Shown in pieces: positions 1 to 8,969 of a stretch of 64,000 nt of DNA (position 1 is the first letter of the stretch; each line of letters begins with the position of its first letter). This DNA is from Prauserella marina (GTDB taxonomy: Bacteria; Actinomycetota; Actinomycetes; Mycobacteriales; Pseudonocardiaceae). The position numbers were made by a program, and so were the translations under genes. The notes below the pieces were generated by a model. That model was not told where the DNA came from. It saw only the letters and a program-made list of their open reading frames with translations, and ran no database searches. The DNA is taken from assembly GCF_002240355.1 (NCBI RefSeq), contig NZ_CP016353.1:6735001-6799000 (forward strand), written 5' to 3'.

Positions 1-912
1 GGGCTGAACCTGCTGACCGGCTATTGCGGCCAGATCTCGCTCGGCCACGCCTTCTTCATCGGCGCTGGTGCTTACGCGGCGGCGAGATTCGGTGGAGCGA
101 TGGGACTTCCGCTCCCGGTGTGGCTGCTCGGCGCCGCGCTCGTCGGCGCGATCCTCGGTGGGCTCGTCGGCCCGTTCGCATTGCGGCTGCGGGGTCACTA
201 CCTCGCGATCGTCACGCTCGGCCTCGTTTTCATCGGCGATCATTTGTGGCGCAACCTCACCGGCATCACGGGAGGAAACTCGGGGACCTCCGTCGCGGCA
301 TCCGCCTCGCTCGGGCCGATCGACCTCGACGGCCTCTCCGTCTTCGGTCAGTTCTACTCCCGCAACCAGGGCTGGTTCTGGCTCGTGTGGGGCCTCGTCG
401 CGATCGTCGCGCTGCTGGCGAAGAACCTGGCGAGAACAAGGCCGGGAAGAGCATTGCAGGCCATCAGGGACAGGGACCAGGCAGCCGAGATCATCGGTGT
501 CCGCGCGGGGCGCTACAAGATCGGCGCCTTCATGGTCTCCAGCGCCATCGCGTCGATGGCCGGTGCGCTCTTCGGCGCCTACCAGCAGTTCGTCAGCCCT
601 GACGAGTGGGATCTGCTGCTGTCCATCCAGTACATCGCGATCGTGATCGTCGGAGGACTCGGCACCATCTTCGGGTCGATACTGGGCGCCGTCTTCGTCG
701 GCGCGCTTCCCGCGCTCATCGACCGCTACAGCGACGTGATCCCCGGCGTTCGAACCAGCGTCGGCGGCGAGGGATTCATCAGCGTTTTCGCGCTCAACCA
801 AGCCATTTTCGGCCTGCTCATCGTGTTGTTCCTGGTGTTCGAACCGAGAGGACTCGCCGGGATCTGGCTGCGCATCAGGACCTACTTCGCTCACTGGCCT
901 TTCTCCTACTGA
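1..912 (+). CDS. livM: Branched-chain amino acid ABC transporter permease (LivM family), 5' end missing
   Basis: Inner-membrane permease of a high-affinity branched-chain amino acid or related amide importer. The frame is open from base 1 and begins inside the family signature (LNLLTGYCGQISLGHAFF), so the true start lies upstream of the window. Several hydrophobic helices follow, and the conserved cytoplasmic loop reads ALQAIRDRDQAAEIIGV, which is the ATPase-contact region in this family. The gene ends 15 bp before the substrate-binding lipoprotein gene, consistent with a liv operon whose LivH and ATPase genes would be upstream or elsewhere. The substrate is inferred from family only; some LivM systems carry urea or amides. 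Confidence 0.93.
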   Translation, partial: GLNLLTGYCGQISLGHAFFIGAGAYAAARFGGAMGLPLPVWLLGAALVGAILGGLVGPFALRLRGHYLAIVTLGLVFIGDHLWRNLTGITGGNSGTSVAASASLGPIDLDGLSVFGQFYSRNQGWFWLVWGLVAIVALLAKNLARTRPGRALQAIRDRDQAAEIIGVRAGRYKIGAFMVSSAIASMAGALFGAYQQFVSPDEWDLLLSIQYIAIVIVGGLGTIFGSILGAVFVGALPALIDRYSDVIPGVRTSVGGEGFISVFALNQAIFGLLIVLFLVFEPRGLAGIWLRIRTYFAHWPFSY

Positions 913-927
913 TCAAGGAGGCCCATC

Positions 928-2211
928 ATGCAAGGGAAACCATGGAGAATCGGGGCCGTCCTCGCCTCGGCCACGCTGCTGGCCGTCGCCGCGTGTGGTG
1001 GCGCGGGCAACGAACAGCAGTCCGGTGGAGGTCAGGCCGGCGCGCCGCCGAACACGGCGGGATTCGACGGCACGACCATCAAACTCGGGGTACTCAGCCC
1101 GCTTTCCGGTCCGGTAGCCGTCATCGGCCAGCCGCTGACCGAGGGCAACAAGGTGTGGTTCGACTACGTCAACTCGCGGGGCGGTATCGCGGGAAAGTAC
1201 AAGGTCGAACTGGTGCAGGAGGACAACCAGTACGCGGCCGACGTCACCGTGCAGCAATACAACAAGATCAAGAACGACGTCGTCGCGTTCACCCAGGTTC
1301 TCGGTACCGCTCCGACGCTCGCCGTGCTGCCGTTGCTGCGCACCGACAAGATCATCGCGGCGCCCGCCTCGCTCGACGCGTTCTGGGTTCGCGAGGACAA
1401 CCTGCTGCCGGTCGGGGCCCCCTACCAGGTGCAGGCCATCAACACGATGGACTACTACCTCACCGAGGGCGGGGGCAGCCGTGACTCGCGGATCTGCACC
1501 ATGGTCCAGGACGACGTCTACGGCGAGGCCGGTCAGCAGGGCATCGACTTCGCGGCGAAGGAGTACGGATTCACCGTCGCCAACACGCAGAAGTTCAAGG
1601 TGGGCACCGAGAACTACGCGGGCCAGATCGGTGCGCTCGCCTCGGCCGGCTGCGAGATGGTGTTCCTGACCGCGACCCCCGCCGACGCGGGCAAGATCTG
1701 GGGAACCGCCGCCCAGGCGAAGTTCGCACCGAAGTGGTTCGCGCAGTCACCGAGCTACGCCAACGCGCTGGCCCAGTCGGCTGTCGCGCCCTACCTCCAG
1801 CAGTACGTGACCATCGCGGCCGAGGGAACCGAATGGGGCGACTCGTCCGTGAAAGGCATGCGCGACATGGTGAGCAGGGCCGAACAGTACGCGCCGAAGC
1901 AGCAGCCCGACTACTACTTCGGCTTCGGCTACAACCAGGGAAGGGCCATGACCGCGTTGCTGGAGAAGGCCGTCGCCGACGGTGATCTGTCAAGGGACGG
2001 CCTTCTCAAGGCGAGCTCGGAACTCGGCAAGGTCAGCTTCGACGGCCTTTCCGGCGACTACGACTACGGACCTGCCGCGACCCGTAACCCGCCTCGCACG
2101 ACGACGTTGTTCAGCGTCGACCCCGCGAAGCCGTTCGGGCTGGCCACCCTCAAGTACAACTTCACTTCGGAGGCCGCGGCGAAGTTCGAGTTCCAGAAGG
2201 CGACGCCGTAG
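928..2211 (+). CDS. ABC transporter substrate-binding lipoprotein, branched-chain amino acid type
   Basis: A 427-residue periplasmic-binding protein of the type I (LivJ/LivK) fold. It has an N-terminal lipoprotein signal with the lipobox ending at Cys23 (LAVAAC), a short low-complexity linker, and the family opening TIKLGVLSPLSGPVAVIGQ at about residues 50-68. A strong ribosome site (AAGGAGG, 915-921) fixes the ATG start. It is the extracellular capture subunit for the permease immediately upstream. Location next to an aminotransferase and a branched-chain keto-acid dehydrogenase operon fits amino acid scavenging, but the ligand cannot be read from the sequence. Confidence 0.93.
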   Translation: MQGKPWRIGAVLASATLLAVAACGGAGNEQQSGGGQAGAPPNTAGFDGTTIKLGVLSPLSGPVAVIGQPLTEGNKVWFDYVNSRGGIAGKYKVELVQEDNQYAADVTVQQYNKIKNDVVAFTQVLGTAPTLAVLPLLRTDKIIAAPASLDAFWVREDNLLPVGAPYQVQAINTMDYYLTEGGGSRDSRICTMVQDDVYGEAGQQGIDFAAKEYGFTVANTQKFKVGTENYAGQIGALASAGCEMVFLTATPADAGKIWGTAAQAKFAPKWFAQSPSYANALAQSAVAPYLQQYVTIAAEGTEWGDSSVKGMRDMVSRAEQYAPKQQPDYYFGFGYNQGRAMTALLEKAVADGDLSRDGLLKASSELGKVSFDGLSGDYDYGPAATRNPPRTTTLFSVDPAKPFGLATLKYNFTSEAAAKFEFQKATP

Positions 2212-2215
2212 CGGG

Positions 2216-3481
2216 TCACCGAGTGGTGATCGCGTCGAGCCCGGCGACGATGCTGTCGCCGAGCAGGCCGATCTCCTCCTCGGTGATGATCAGCGGTGGC
2301 GACACCGCGAGCGCACTGGCCAGCGGGCGGACGACCGCACCGTGCTCACGGACCGCCCGCTGCGCCTTCGCGACCACCGTCTTGTCCTGCTCGACGAGCG
2401 CGGGTGCCAGTTCGAGGGCACCGAGCAGGCCGGTGCCACCGCGAACATGGTCGACGGCCGGATGCTCCGCGACCTTGCACAGCATGTCGTACAACGGTTT
2501 TTCCAGTTCGCCGGACCGCTGGAGCAACTGTTCACGTTCGAGAATGTCCAAATTGGCCAGTGCGGCCGCGGCGACCGTCGGGTGACCCGAATAGGTGGGC
2601 CCGTGCGGGAACGGGTTCCCCGGCGCCTCCCAGAAGACATCGGCGACCGCACCGGAGATCGCGACCCCGCCGAGTGGGAGATAGCCGCTGGTGACACCCT
2701 TCGCGAAGGTGATCATGTCGGGTCGAAGGCCCCAGCGTTCGACGCCGAACCACGAACCGAGCCTGCCGAATCCCCCGATCACCGAGTCGGCGATGAACAG
2801 GATGCCGTGCTCTTCGCAGATCTTGGCCGCGGCTTCGAGGTAGCCCGGTTCGGGTGGGCGAACACCACCGGCGCCGATCACCGGCTCGGCGAAGAACGCC
2901 GCGATCTCTCCGGCACCGATCCGTTCGATGGTCGCCCTCAGGTCGTCGGCATCGTCGTGAGCCACCCTCGTCGTGTCGGGAAGCAGTGCCCCGAAGCCCG
3001 TCCTGTTGGTCTCGATCCCGGCCATACTCGTGCCGAAACCGTTGGTCCCGTGGTAGGAGTGCCGCCTGCTGAGGATGTGGATCCGCTCCGGCTGCCCGCG
3101 CTTGGCCCAGTACAGCCTCGCCAGCTTCGCGGCGGTGTCGATCGACTCGCCCCCGCCTGAGGTCAGGAAGATCTTCGCCGATTCCATGGGCGCGAACTCG
3201 GAAAGCCTGCGCGCGAGCAGTTCGGCTGGGGTGTTGGTGAAGTCGTTGAACACGAAGTAGGTGTCCAGCGTGCGAAGCTGACGCGAGACGGCGTCGGCGA
3301 TCTCGGTCCTGCCGTGGCCGACGTTGCAGTACCACAGCCCTGCCGTACCGTCGAGATAACGCCTTCCGCCCTCATCGAAGATCCACACGCCGTCGGCCTT
3401 CTCGACGAGGAAAGGTTTCTGCTTGACGTCGGCCATGTTCGCGAACGGGTGCCACAGCCTGGTTTCGGCGGCATTGCTCAT
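2216..3481 (-). CDS. PLP-dependent class III aminotransferase
   Basis: A 421-residue fold-type I aminotransferase of the omega-amino acid:pyruvate/acetylornithine group. Visible signatures are the N-terminal WHPFANM, the PLP phosphate-contact region SGGGESIDTAAKLAR, the Asp-containing FIADSVIGGFGRLGSWF, and the Schiff-base lysine in ITFAKGVTSGYLPLGG. It uses pyruvate or 2-oxoglutarate as acceptor; the amino donor is unknown. Its start lies 34 bp after the M20 peptidase stop on the same strand, so the two are probably co-transcribed. It ends 4 bp from the convergent binding-protein gene with no obvious terminator between. Confidence 0.9.
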   Translation of the reverse strand: MSNAAETRLWHPFANMADVKQKPFLVEKADGVWIFDEGGRRYLDGTAGLWYCNVGHGRTEIADAVSRQLRTLDTYFVFNDFTNTPAELLARRLSEFAPMESAKIFLTSGGGESIDTAAKLARLYWAKRGQPERIHILSRRHSYHGTNGFGTSMAGIETNRTGFGALLPDTTRVAHDDADDLRATIERIGAGEIAAFFAEPVIGAGGVRPPEPGYLEAAAKICEEHGILFIADSVIGGFGRLGSWFGVERWGLRPDMITFAKGVTSGYLPLGGVAISGAVADVFWEAPGNPFPHGPTYSGHPTVAAAALANLDILEREQLLQRSGELEKPLYDMLCKVAEHPAVDHVRGGTGLLGALELAPALVEQDKTVVAKAQRAVREHGAVVRPLASALAVSPPLIITEEEIGLLGDSIVAGLDAITTR

Positions 3482-3515
3482 GAGTGTGCTGCTCCTCCGA
3501 TCGGTTTCGATGTAC

Positions 3516-4925
3516 TCACGCCGTGGCGTGTGCGTGCAGAATCCTCGCGACGGCTTCGGTCACCCGCTCCGTCTGTTCGAGATGCAACCATTCGTCGGCG
3601 ACATGCGCGTTGTTGCCTGGCCCCCGTGGCCCGGTGACGACGAACTGCGCTTCGGGGTAGGCACGGCCGAACAGACCGAGAAAAGGGATGGTGCCACCGA
3701 GCCCGACGGCCCGCCACGGCTTTCCGAACACCTCGGCGCTCACCTCGTCCAAAGTGGACTCCAGCCAAGGTGCTCTCGGAGTGGCGTTCCATCCTGCCGC
3801 CGCCTCCGCCCTCTCGATCTCGACCTTGGCCCCGAAGGGTACGTCGGTGGTGAGTGCCTTCTCGATCGCACCGAGCGCCGCCGAGGCATCGGCGGTGGGC
3901 GGCAGCCGGAAGCTCAGTTTGAGACTCGTGTAAGGACGCAGCACGTTACCCGCGTCGGCAAGTGAGGGCAGCCCTTCCGCCCCGGTCACCGACAGCGTCG
4001 TGCGCCAGGTGTTGTTGAGCACCAGTTCGACGGGATCGTCGGTCGTGCTCCTGACTCCGCTCACGACGGGGAGACTCGGAGCGAGGAACCCCTCGGCCGC
4101 ACCGATCCTGGCCTCCTCAATACGTTCCCCCGGGATGTCGACGACGAGTTCCGGCAGCTTGATCTGACCGGTCCTCGGATCCTCGATCCGGTCGAGCAGT
4201 TCCCGCAGGATGCGAAAAGAGCTGGGCACGAGGCCGCTGCCATGCCCCGAATGCACGCCGGAGGTGAGCACTCTGACGGTCAGGTCGAGAAACGCGATAC
4301 CGCGCAGGGACGTGGCAAGCCACAGCCGTTCGTAGTCGAAGCCCGAGGTGTCGAGGCAGATGACGAGACCGACCTTGCCGAGCTTTCCGGCGAGGTGGTC
4401 GAGGTAGGCGGCGAGATCGGGGCTGCCCGATTCCTCTCCCGTTTCCAGCAGCACGACGGTGCGCGCGTGCCGTCCGTCCGCGGCGTGCAGTGCCTCCAGC
4501 GCGGCCGAGGCCGCGTACCCCGCGTAGCCGTCGTCACCGGCGCCACGACCGTAAAGCCGCTCGTCCTTGACGACGGGGGTCCACGGACCGAGGCCAGGCG
4601 ACCACTCGCCGGCCGCGGGCTGCTTGTCGAGATGGCCGTACACGACGACGGTGTCGGCATTGGTCGCCGATCTGGCCGGAACGTCGAGCAGCAGCACCGG
4701 GGTTCGCCCTTCCAGTTCGACGACCTCCACCGTCGCACCCTCGATGGGTCGCCGCTCGAACCAGGATCTGACGTGCCGGACGGCCGCGTGGAGGTGACCA
4801 CTTTCTCGCCAGTCGCCGTCGAAGGCTGGCGAGAGCGCCGGAATGGTCACGAACTCGGAAAGACTGGCCAGAGCATCCCGCGCCCACAGGTCGCGTACTT
4901 TCTGCCGCACCGCTCGCTCGTCCAT
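3516..4925 (-). CDS. M20 family metallopeptidase (dipeptidase-like)
   Basis: Zinc-dependent exopeptidase of the M20/M28 clan. The metal-site motifs are visible: VVVYGHLDKQPA (His and Asp of the first site), then LYGRGAGDDGYAGY, and LLETGEESGSPDL with the catalytic and metal-binding glutamates. The length, about 470 residues, fits the two-domain family with an inserted dimerisation lid. An upstream GTG at 4958 is also open, but that codon lies within a perfect 7-bp inverted repeat (4936-4958), so I chose the ATG at 4925. It probably forms an operon with the downstream aminotransferase, hinting at degradation of an imported peptide or N-acyl amino acid. Confidence 0.88.
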   Translation of the reverse strand: MDERAVRQKVRDLWARDALASLSEFVTIPALSPAFDGDWRESGHLHAAVRHVRSWFERRPIEGATVEVVELEGRTPVLLLDVPARSATNADTVVVYGHLDKQPAAGEWSPGLGPWTPVVKDERLYGRGAGDDGYAGYAASAALEALHAADGRHARTVVLLETGEESGSPDLAAYLDHLAGKLGKVGLVICLDTSGFDYERLWLATSLRGIAFLDLTVRVLTSGVHSGHGSGLVPSSFRILRELLDRIEDPRTGQIKLPELVVDIPGERIEEARIGAAEGFLAPSLPVVSGVRSTTDDPVELVLNNTWRTTLSVTGAEGLPSLADAGNVLRPYTSLKLSFRLPPTADASAALGAIEKALTTDVPFGAKVEIERAEAAAGWNATPRAPWLESTLDEVSAEVFGKPWRAVGLGGTIPFLGLFGRAYPEAQFVVTGPRGPGNNAHVADEWLHLEQTERVTEAVARILHAHATA

Positions 4926-4935
4926 GCCGTTGATC

Positions 4936-4958
4936 GTGACACGAAAAGGTTGTGTCAC
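4936..4958. promoter_or_regulatory. Inverted repeat upstream of the M20 peptidase gene
   Basis: Arms GTGACAC and GTGTCAC are perfectly complementary and separated by 9 bp. The element sits 11 bp before the chosen ATG of the peptidase gene, in the position of a promoter operator. A further GTCACAC lies just beyond it. No regulator is assigned. Confidence 0.4.
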
Positions 4959-5289
4959 ACGTCACACTGCGTAGGCCGGCCGGACGGCGGCAAGGGCGCC
5001 GTGCCGATCGCGGCGAGCGTGCTCGCTGGTTAACGCGCGTTCGCATGACCGACTTTTGGCGGCTACATGGTCGGGCTTCCTAGCGTTTCCGCAGCTCAAC
5101 TACCACTTGAGAGCAACGAATCGGACTCGGGCGCTCTCCATTTCGGGACGATTCGTGCCAGGATGGCGGCGTGAACCGTCACCGCCGACGGCACCAGAGC
5201 GCTCGGACCCGATGCGTGCACGGTGGCCGCCGGTGCGCCCGTAGCAGTCGCCACAAGCGACTGCGCGGCACGATTTCAAGGAGAAGCGC
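4959..5289. other. Divergent intergenic region between M20 peptidase and bkdA
   Basis: No convincing gene is seen in this roughly 330-bp stretch. It should hold the promoters of the leftward peptidase operon and the rightward bkd operon. It contains a 10-bp perfect palindrome (AACGCGCGTT, 5032-5041), a stem-loop at 5244-5264, and the bkdA ribosome site AAGGAG just before the ATG at 5290. Confidence 0.5.
5244..5264 (+). promoter_or_regulatory. Stem-loop in the probable bkdA leader
   Basis: GCAGTCGC and GCGACTGC form a perfect 8-bp stem with a 5-nt loop, ending about 25 nt before the bkdA start and just before the AAGGAG ribosome site. It could be an operator or a leader hairpin; no known riboswitch class is recognised. 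Confidence 0.35.
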
Positions 5290-6498
5290 ATGTCGTCCCC
5301 GGAACAGTGGACGCGCCCGGAGCCTGGCGCCGGACCGGCCGCAACAGCGGCGGAACCGACTCCAGAACAGGTGATTGCGGGTTTGCGGGCAACAACAGAA
5401 GGCGGCACTGAGTTAACTCAGTTGCTCAATCCCGAAGGCGAACGGCTCGCCTCGCCGCGATTCGATCCTTACGTAGCCGACATCGACGCCGAAGCACTGC
5501 GTGGCCTCTACAAGGACATGGTGCTCGTCCGCAGGGCCGACAGGGAATCCAACGCCATGCAACGGCAGGGCCAGCTCGGCATCTGGGTTCCGCTGCTCGG
5601 CCAGGAAGCCGCACAGATCGGCTCGGGAAGGGCGCTGCAACCGCAGGACATGGCGTTTCCCAGCTATCGCGAACACGGCGTCGCCTACGCGAGGGGCGTC
5701 GACTTCCGTGAGCTACTGGGAATCTTCCGGTGCAGCGACCACGGCGGCTGGGACTTCAAGCGGCACGGCTTCCACCCTTACACCATCGTCATCGGCAACC
5801 AGGTGCTCAACGCGACCGGCTACGCGATGGGACAGAAGTTCGAAGGCAAGGTCGGCGACGACGACGGCGAAGCGACCATCGTCTACTTCGGCGACGGTGC
5901 GACGAGCCAGGGCGACGTGCACGAGGGCTTCGTGTGGGCAGCCGTCTACGACGCGCCCGTCGTGTTCTTCTGCCAGAACAACCAGTGGGCGATCTCGGAG
6001 CCGACCGAACGGCAATCGCGGCTCCCGCTCTACCAGCGCGCGAGAGGCTACGGCTTCGAAGGCATCAGGGTCGACGGCAACGACGTGCTCGGCTGTCTCG
6101 CCGTGTCGCGGTGGGCCCTCGAAGAGTGCAGGCGCGGCAATGGGCCGGTGCTGATCGAGGCGTTCACCTACCGCATGGACGCGCACACGACGACCGACGA
6201 CCCCACCAGGTACCGGCTCTCCGACGAGCTTGAGGTGTGGAAGCACAAGGACCCGATCGAACGTGTCCGCGCGCACCTGGCCCGCACCGGTGGCGCCGAC
6301 CAGGCGTTCTTCGACGACGTGCAGGCGGAGGCCGACCGGTTCGCGGCAGAACTGCGTGACTTCTGCTTCAACATGCCTGACCCGCCTCCTGAACGGATCT
6401 TCAGCGAGGTGTACGCCGATCCCTCGCCGCAACTCGACGCCCAGCGCGAGGAATACCTCTCCTATCTCTCCGGCTTCGCAGAGGCGGGTGGGCACTGA
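5290..6498 (+). CDS. bkdA: Branched-chain alpha-keto acid dehydrogenase E1 alpha subunit
   Basis: A 402-residue thiamine diphosphate-dependent E1 alpha subunit. The TPP/Mg motif GDGATSQGD starts at about residue 201 and ends with the conserved QNNQWAIS at about 229-236. A proline/glutamate-rich N-terminal extension of some 60 residues precedes the fold. It decarboxylates 2-oxo acids from valine, leucine and isoleucine and acylates the E2 lipoyl arm. The closest pattern I recognise is mycobacterial BkdA (Rv2497c, earlier called pdhA). The stop overlaps the E1 beta ATG by one base (TGATG), so the subunits are translationally coupled. Pyruvate as an extra substrate cannot be excluded. Confidence 0.92.
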   Translation: MSSPEQWTRPEPGAGPAATAAEPTPEQVIAGLRATTEGGTELTQLLNPEGERLASPRFDPYVADIDAEALRGLYKDMVLVRRADRESNAMQRQGQLGIWVPLLGQEAAQIGSGRALQPQDMAFPSYREHGVAYARGVDFRELLGIFRCSDHGGWDFKRHGFHPYTIVIGNQVLNATGYAMGQKFEGKVGDDDGEATIVYFGDGATSQGDVHEGFVWAAVYDAPVVFFCQNNQWAISEPTERQSRLPLYQRARGYGFEGIRVDGNDVLGCLAVSRWALEECRRGNGPVLIEAFTYRMDAHTTTDDPTRYRLSDELEVWKHKDPIERVRAHLARTGGADQAFFDDVQAEADRFAAELRDFCFNMPDPPPERIFSEVYADPSPQLDAQREEYLSYLSGFAEAGGH

Positions 6499-7526
6499 TG
6501 GCCGCACCGACGCAGTCACGGGTGGAAAGCCCAGCCACGCAGGTACAACAGCTCACCATCGGCAAGGCACTCAACCAGGGCCTTCGGGCCGCGATGGAAG
6601 CCGACAAGAAGGTCATCGTCATGGGAGAGGACGTCGGCAAGCTCGGCGGCGTCTTCCGCATCACCGACGGTCTGCAGAAGGACTTCGGTGAGCACAGGGT
6701 TCTCGACACGCCACTCGCCGAGTCGGGCATCATCGGAACGGCCGTCGGGCTGGCCGTTCGCGGTTTCCGGCCGGTGTGCGAGATCCAGTTCGAGGGCTTC
6801 ATCTTCCCCGGGTTCGACCAGATCTCCAGCCAGCTCGCGAAGCTGCACTACCGCACGCAGGGCAAAATCAAGGTGCCCATCGTCATCAGGGTTCCCTTCG
6901 GCGGCGGAATCGGCGCCGTCGAGCACCACTCCGAGTCGCCGGAATCGCTCTTCGCGCACACTCCCGGCCTCAGGGTGGTCTCCTGCTCCAACCCTGTCGA
7001 CGCCTACTGGATGCTCCGGCAGGCCATCGCCTCCGACGATCCGGTGCTGTTCTTCGAACCGAAGCGGCTCTACCACTCGGGCGCGCTCAAGGCGCCCGTC
7101 GATCCGTCGGCGACGCCCGAACCGCTGTACACGTCGAAGGTGCTTCGCCGAGGCGACACCGCGACGCTCGTCGCCTACGGACCCTCGGTGAAGGTGTGCC
7201 TCGACGCCGCGACGGCGGCGGAAGAGGACGGGATGTCGCTCGACGTGATCGACCTGCGCACGCTGTCGCCACTGGACCTCGGCCCGGTGTTCGAGTCGGT
7301 GCGCCGCACCGGAAGGCTCGTGACCGTCAGCGAATCCTCCGGAGAGTCCTCGATCGCGTCGGAGATCGCCGCAAGAGTGCAGCAGGAGTGCTTCTACTCG
7401 CTCGAAGCGCCCGTATTGCGGGTCACCGGCTTCGACACGCCCTACCCGCCTTCGAAGTTGGAGGAGCATTTCCTTCCCGACCTCGACAGGGTGCTACACG
7501 CCGTCGACCGCGCGCTGGCCTGGTGA
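6498..7526 (+). CDS. bkdB: Branched-chain alpha-keto acid dehydrogenase E1 beta subunit
   Basis: A 342-residue E1 beta subunit that completes the alpha2beta2 decarboxylase. It shows the family opening GKALNQGLRAAMEADKKVIV, the TPP-contacting MGEDVGKLGGVF, and the C-terminal transketolase domain beginning VLRRGDTATLVAYG with the hinge VIDLRTLSPLD. It begins within the bkdA stop codon and is followed 15 bp later by the E2 gene, making a compact bkdABC operon. The substrate assignment follows the E1 alpha and E2 partners rather than a residue read in this subunit. Confidence 0.92.
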   Translation: MAAPTQSRVESPATQVQQLTIGKALNQGLRAAMEADKKVIVMGEDVGKLGGVFRITDGLQKDFGEHRVLDTPLAESGIIGTAVGLAVRGFRPVCEIQFEGFIFPGFDQISSQLAKLHYRTQGKIKVPIVIRVPFGGGIGAVEHHSESPESLFAHTPGLRVVSCSNPVDAYWMLRQAIASDDPVLFFEPKRLYHSGALKAPVDPSATPEPLYTSKVLRRGDTATLVAYGPSVKVCLDAATAAEEDGMSLDVIDLRTLSPLDLGPVFESVRRTGRLVTVSESSGESSIASEIAARVQQECFYSLEAPVLRVTGFDTPYPPSKLEEHFLPDLDRVLHAVDRALAW

Positions 7527-7541
7527 AGGGGGACCGGACAC

Positions 7542-8846
7542 ATGCCTGACTACAAGCAGTTTCCCCTCGCCGACACCGCGGAGGGGCTGACCGAAGCCGA
7601 AATCCTCGGCTGGCGGGTACAACCCGGCGACGAGGTCCAGGTCAACCAGATCGTGGTCGAGGTCGAGACCGCGAAGGCCGCCGTCGAGCTGCCCATCCCG
7701 TGGGCCGGCGTCGTCACCGAGTTGCTGGTCGAACCAGGCCAGACGGTCGAGGTCGGCACGCCGATCCTCACGGTCGACGTCGATCCACAAGGCGCGGCAC
7801 CTGCCACGCCCGCATCGAACGGAGCCGCCCAACCGGCGCAGGCCGAGGAGGAGATGAAGCCGCTCGTCGGCTACGGCTCCAAGACGGTGGTCGCCAAGCG
7901 GAGGGCCCGCACGGGCGGCGGCGGAACTCCAGCGCCGGAGCCGGTCGCCGCGACCGCACCACCGGCGGAGGTGCCCACGCCGAGGGGTGGCTACGTGCCA
8001 CTCGCGAAACCGCCGGTGCGCAAGCTCGCCAAGGAACTCGGCGTCGACCTGCGCGAGCTGGACGGGACCGCGGACGGAGGCGTGATCACGCGGGACGACG
8101 TCCAGCGTGCCGCGGCGGCCGAACCCGAAGCCCCCGGGCAGCAGGGCTCCCGGGAACGGAGGGTGCCCATCAAGGGCGTCCGCAAGGCCACGGCACAAGC
8201 CATGGTGGCCAGCGCGTTCACGGCACCGCACGTCACCGAGTTCCTGACCATCGACGTCACCCCGATGATGGAACTCCGGCAGAAGCTCAAGGTCAGCCCC
8301 GCTTTCGCGGGCGTGAAGCTGACCCCGCTCGCCTTCGCCGCGAAGGCCGCGTGCCTCGCGATGCGAAGGACGCCGGACATCAACGCGCTGTGGGACGGCG
8401 ACAACGGCGAGATCGTCTACAAGGACTACGTGCACCTCGGCATCGCCGCGGCAACGCCGCGCGGGCTCGTGGTGCCGAAGATCAGGGACGCCGAGAGCAT
8501 GTCGCTGGTGGAGCTCGCCGGGGCACTGGAAGCGCTGACCAGCACGGCGAGGGAAGGCAAGACCCCGCCCGCCGACATGCTCGGCGGCACCTTCACGATC
8601 ACCAACGTCGGCGTCTTCGGCGTCGACACCGGCACGCCGATCATCAACCCCGGTGAGTCGGCGATCCTTGCCGTCGGAGCGATCAGGGACATGCCGTGGG
8701 TGGTCGAAGGCGAACTCGCGGTGCGCAAGGTGATGCAGTTGTCGCTGAGCTTCGATCACAGGGTCATCGACGGTCAGCAGGGTTCCGAATACCTCGCCAA
8801 CGTGGGCGCGCTGCTCTCCGACCCGGCCGTCGCCATGACCTACTGA
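7542..8846 (+). CDS. bkdC: Dihydrolipoamide acyltransferase (E2) of the branched-chain keto acid dehydrogenase
   Basis: A 434-residue E2 core subunit. Domain order: one N-terminal lipoyl domain with the lipoylated Lys at about 45 (VETAKAAVEL), an alanine/proline-rich linker, a peripheral E3/E1-binding domain near 150-185 (VRKLAKELGVDLREL), and the catalytic acyltransferase domain with the active-site SFDHRVIDG (His406, Asp410). A GGGGGA ribosome site precedes the ATG. No E3 (dihydrolipoamide dehydrogenase) gene follows; a terminator-like hairpin at 8887-8923 closes the operon, so E3 must be shared from elsewhere, as in mycobacteria. Confidence 0.93.
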   Translation: MPDYKQFPLADTAEGLTEAEILGWRVQPGDEVQVNQIVVEVETAKAAVELPIPWAGVVTELLVEPGQTVEVGTPILTVDVDPQGAAPATPASNGAAQPAQAEEEMKPLVGYGSKTVVAKRRARTGGGGTPAPEPVAATAPPAEVPTPRGGYVPLAKPPVRKLAKELGVDLRELDGTADGGVITRDDVQRAAAAEPEAPGQQGSRERRVPIKGVRKATAQAMVASAFTAPHVTEFLTIDVTPMMELRQKLKVSPAFAGVKLTPLAFAAKAACLAMRRTPDINALWDGDNGEIVYKDYVHLGIAAATPRGLVVPKIRDAESMSLVELAGALEALTSTAREGKTPPADMLGGTFTITNVGVFGVDTGTPIINPGESAILAVGAIRDMPWVVEGELAVRKVMQLSLSFDHRVIDGQQGSEYLANVGALLSDPAVAMTY

Positions 8847-8886
8847 CCACCGAGCGTCACTCACCGCGACCGCGTGATGGAAGCGG

Positions 8887-8923
8887 GGGAGCTTTGCTGC
8901 CGTTAGGCGGCAGTAAAGCTCCC
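8887..8923 (+). terminator. Terminator-like hairpin after bkdC
   Basis: A 16-bp stem (left arm 8887-8902, right arm 8908-8923, one G-T pair) with a 5-nt loop lies 40 bp after the bkdC stop. It lacks a long T-run, as is common in high-GC actinobacteria. Confidence 0.75.
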
Positions 8924-8969
8924 TTGCTCACGCGGGAGCAAATTCGGACGGTCACGCGTTGAACCGGAC

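Noticed and set aside
5032-5041. Perfect 10-bp palindrome AACGCGCGTT
   Set aside because: CG-rich palindromes of this size arise often in such DNA, and no second copy or regulator supports it.
7494-8864. A 456-codon minus-strand frame opposite bkdC
   Set aside because: It mirrors the E2 gene, which carries lipoyl and catalytic motifs; the reverse product is low-complexity.
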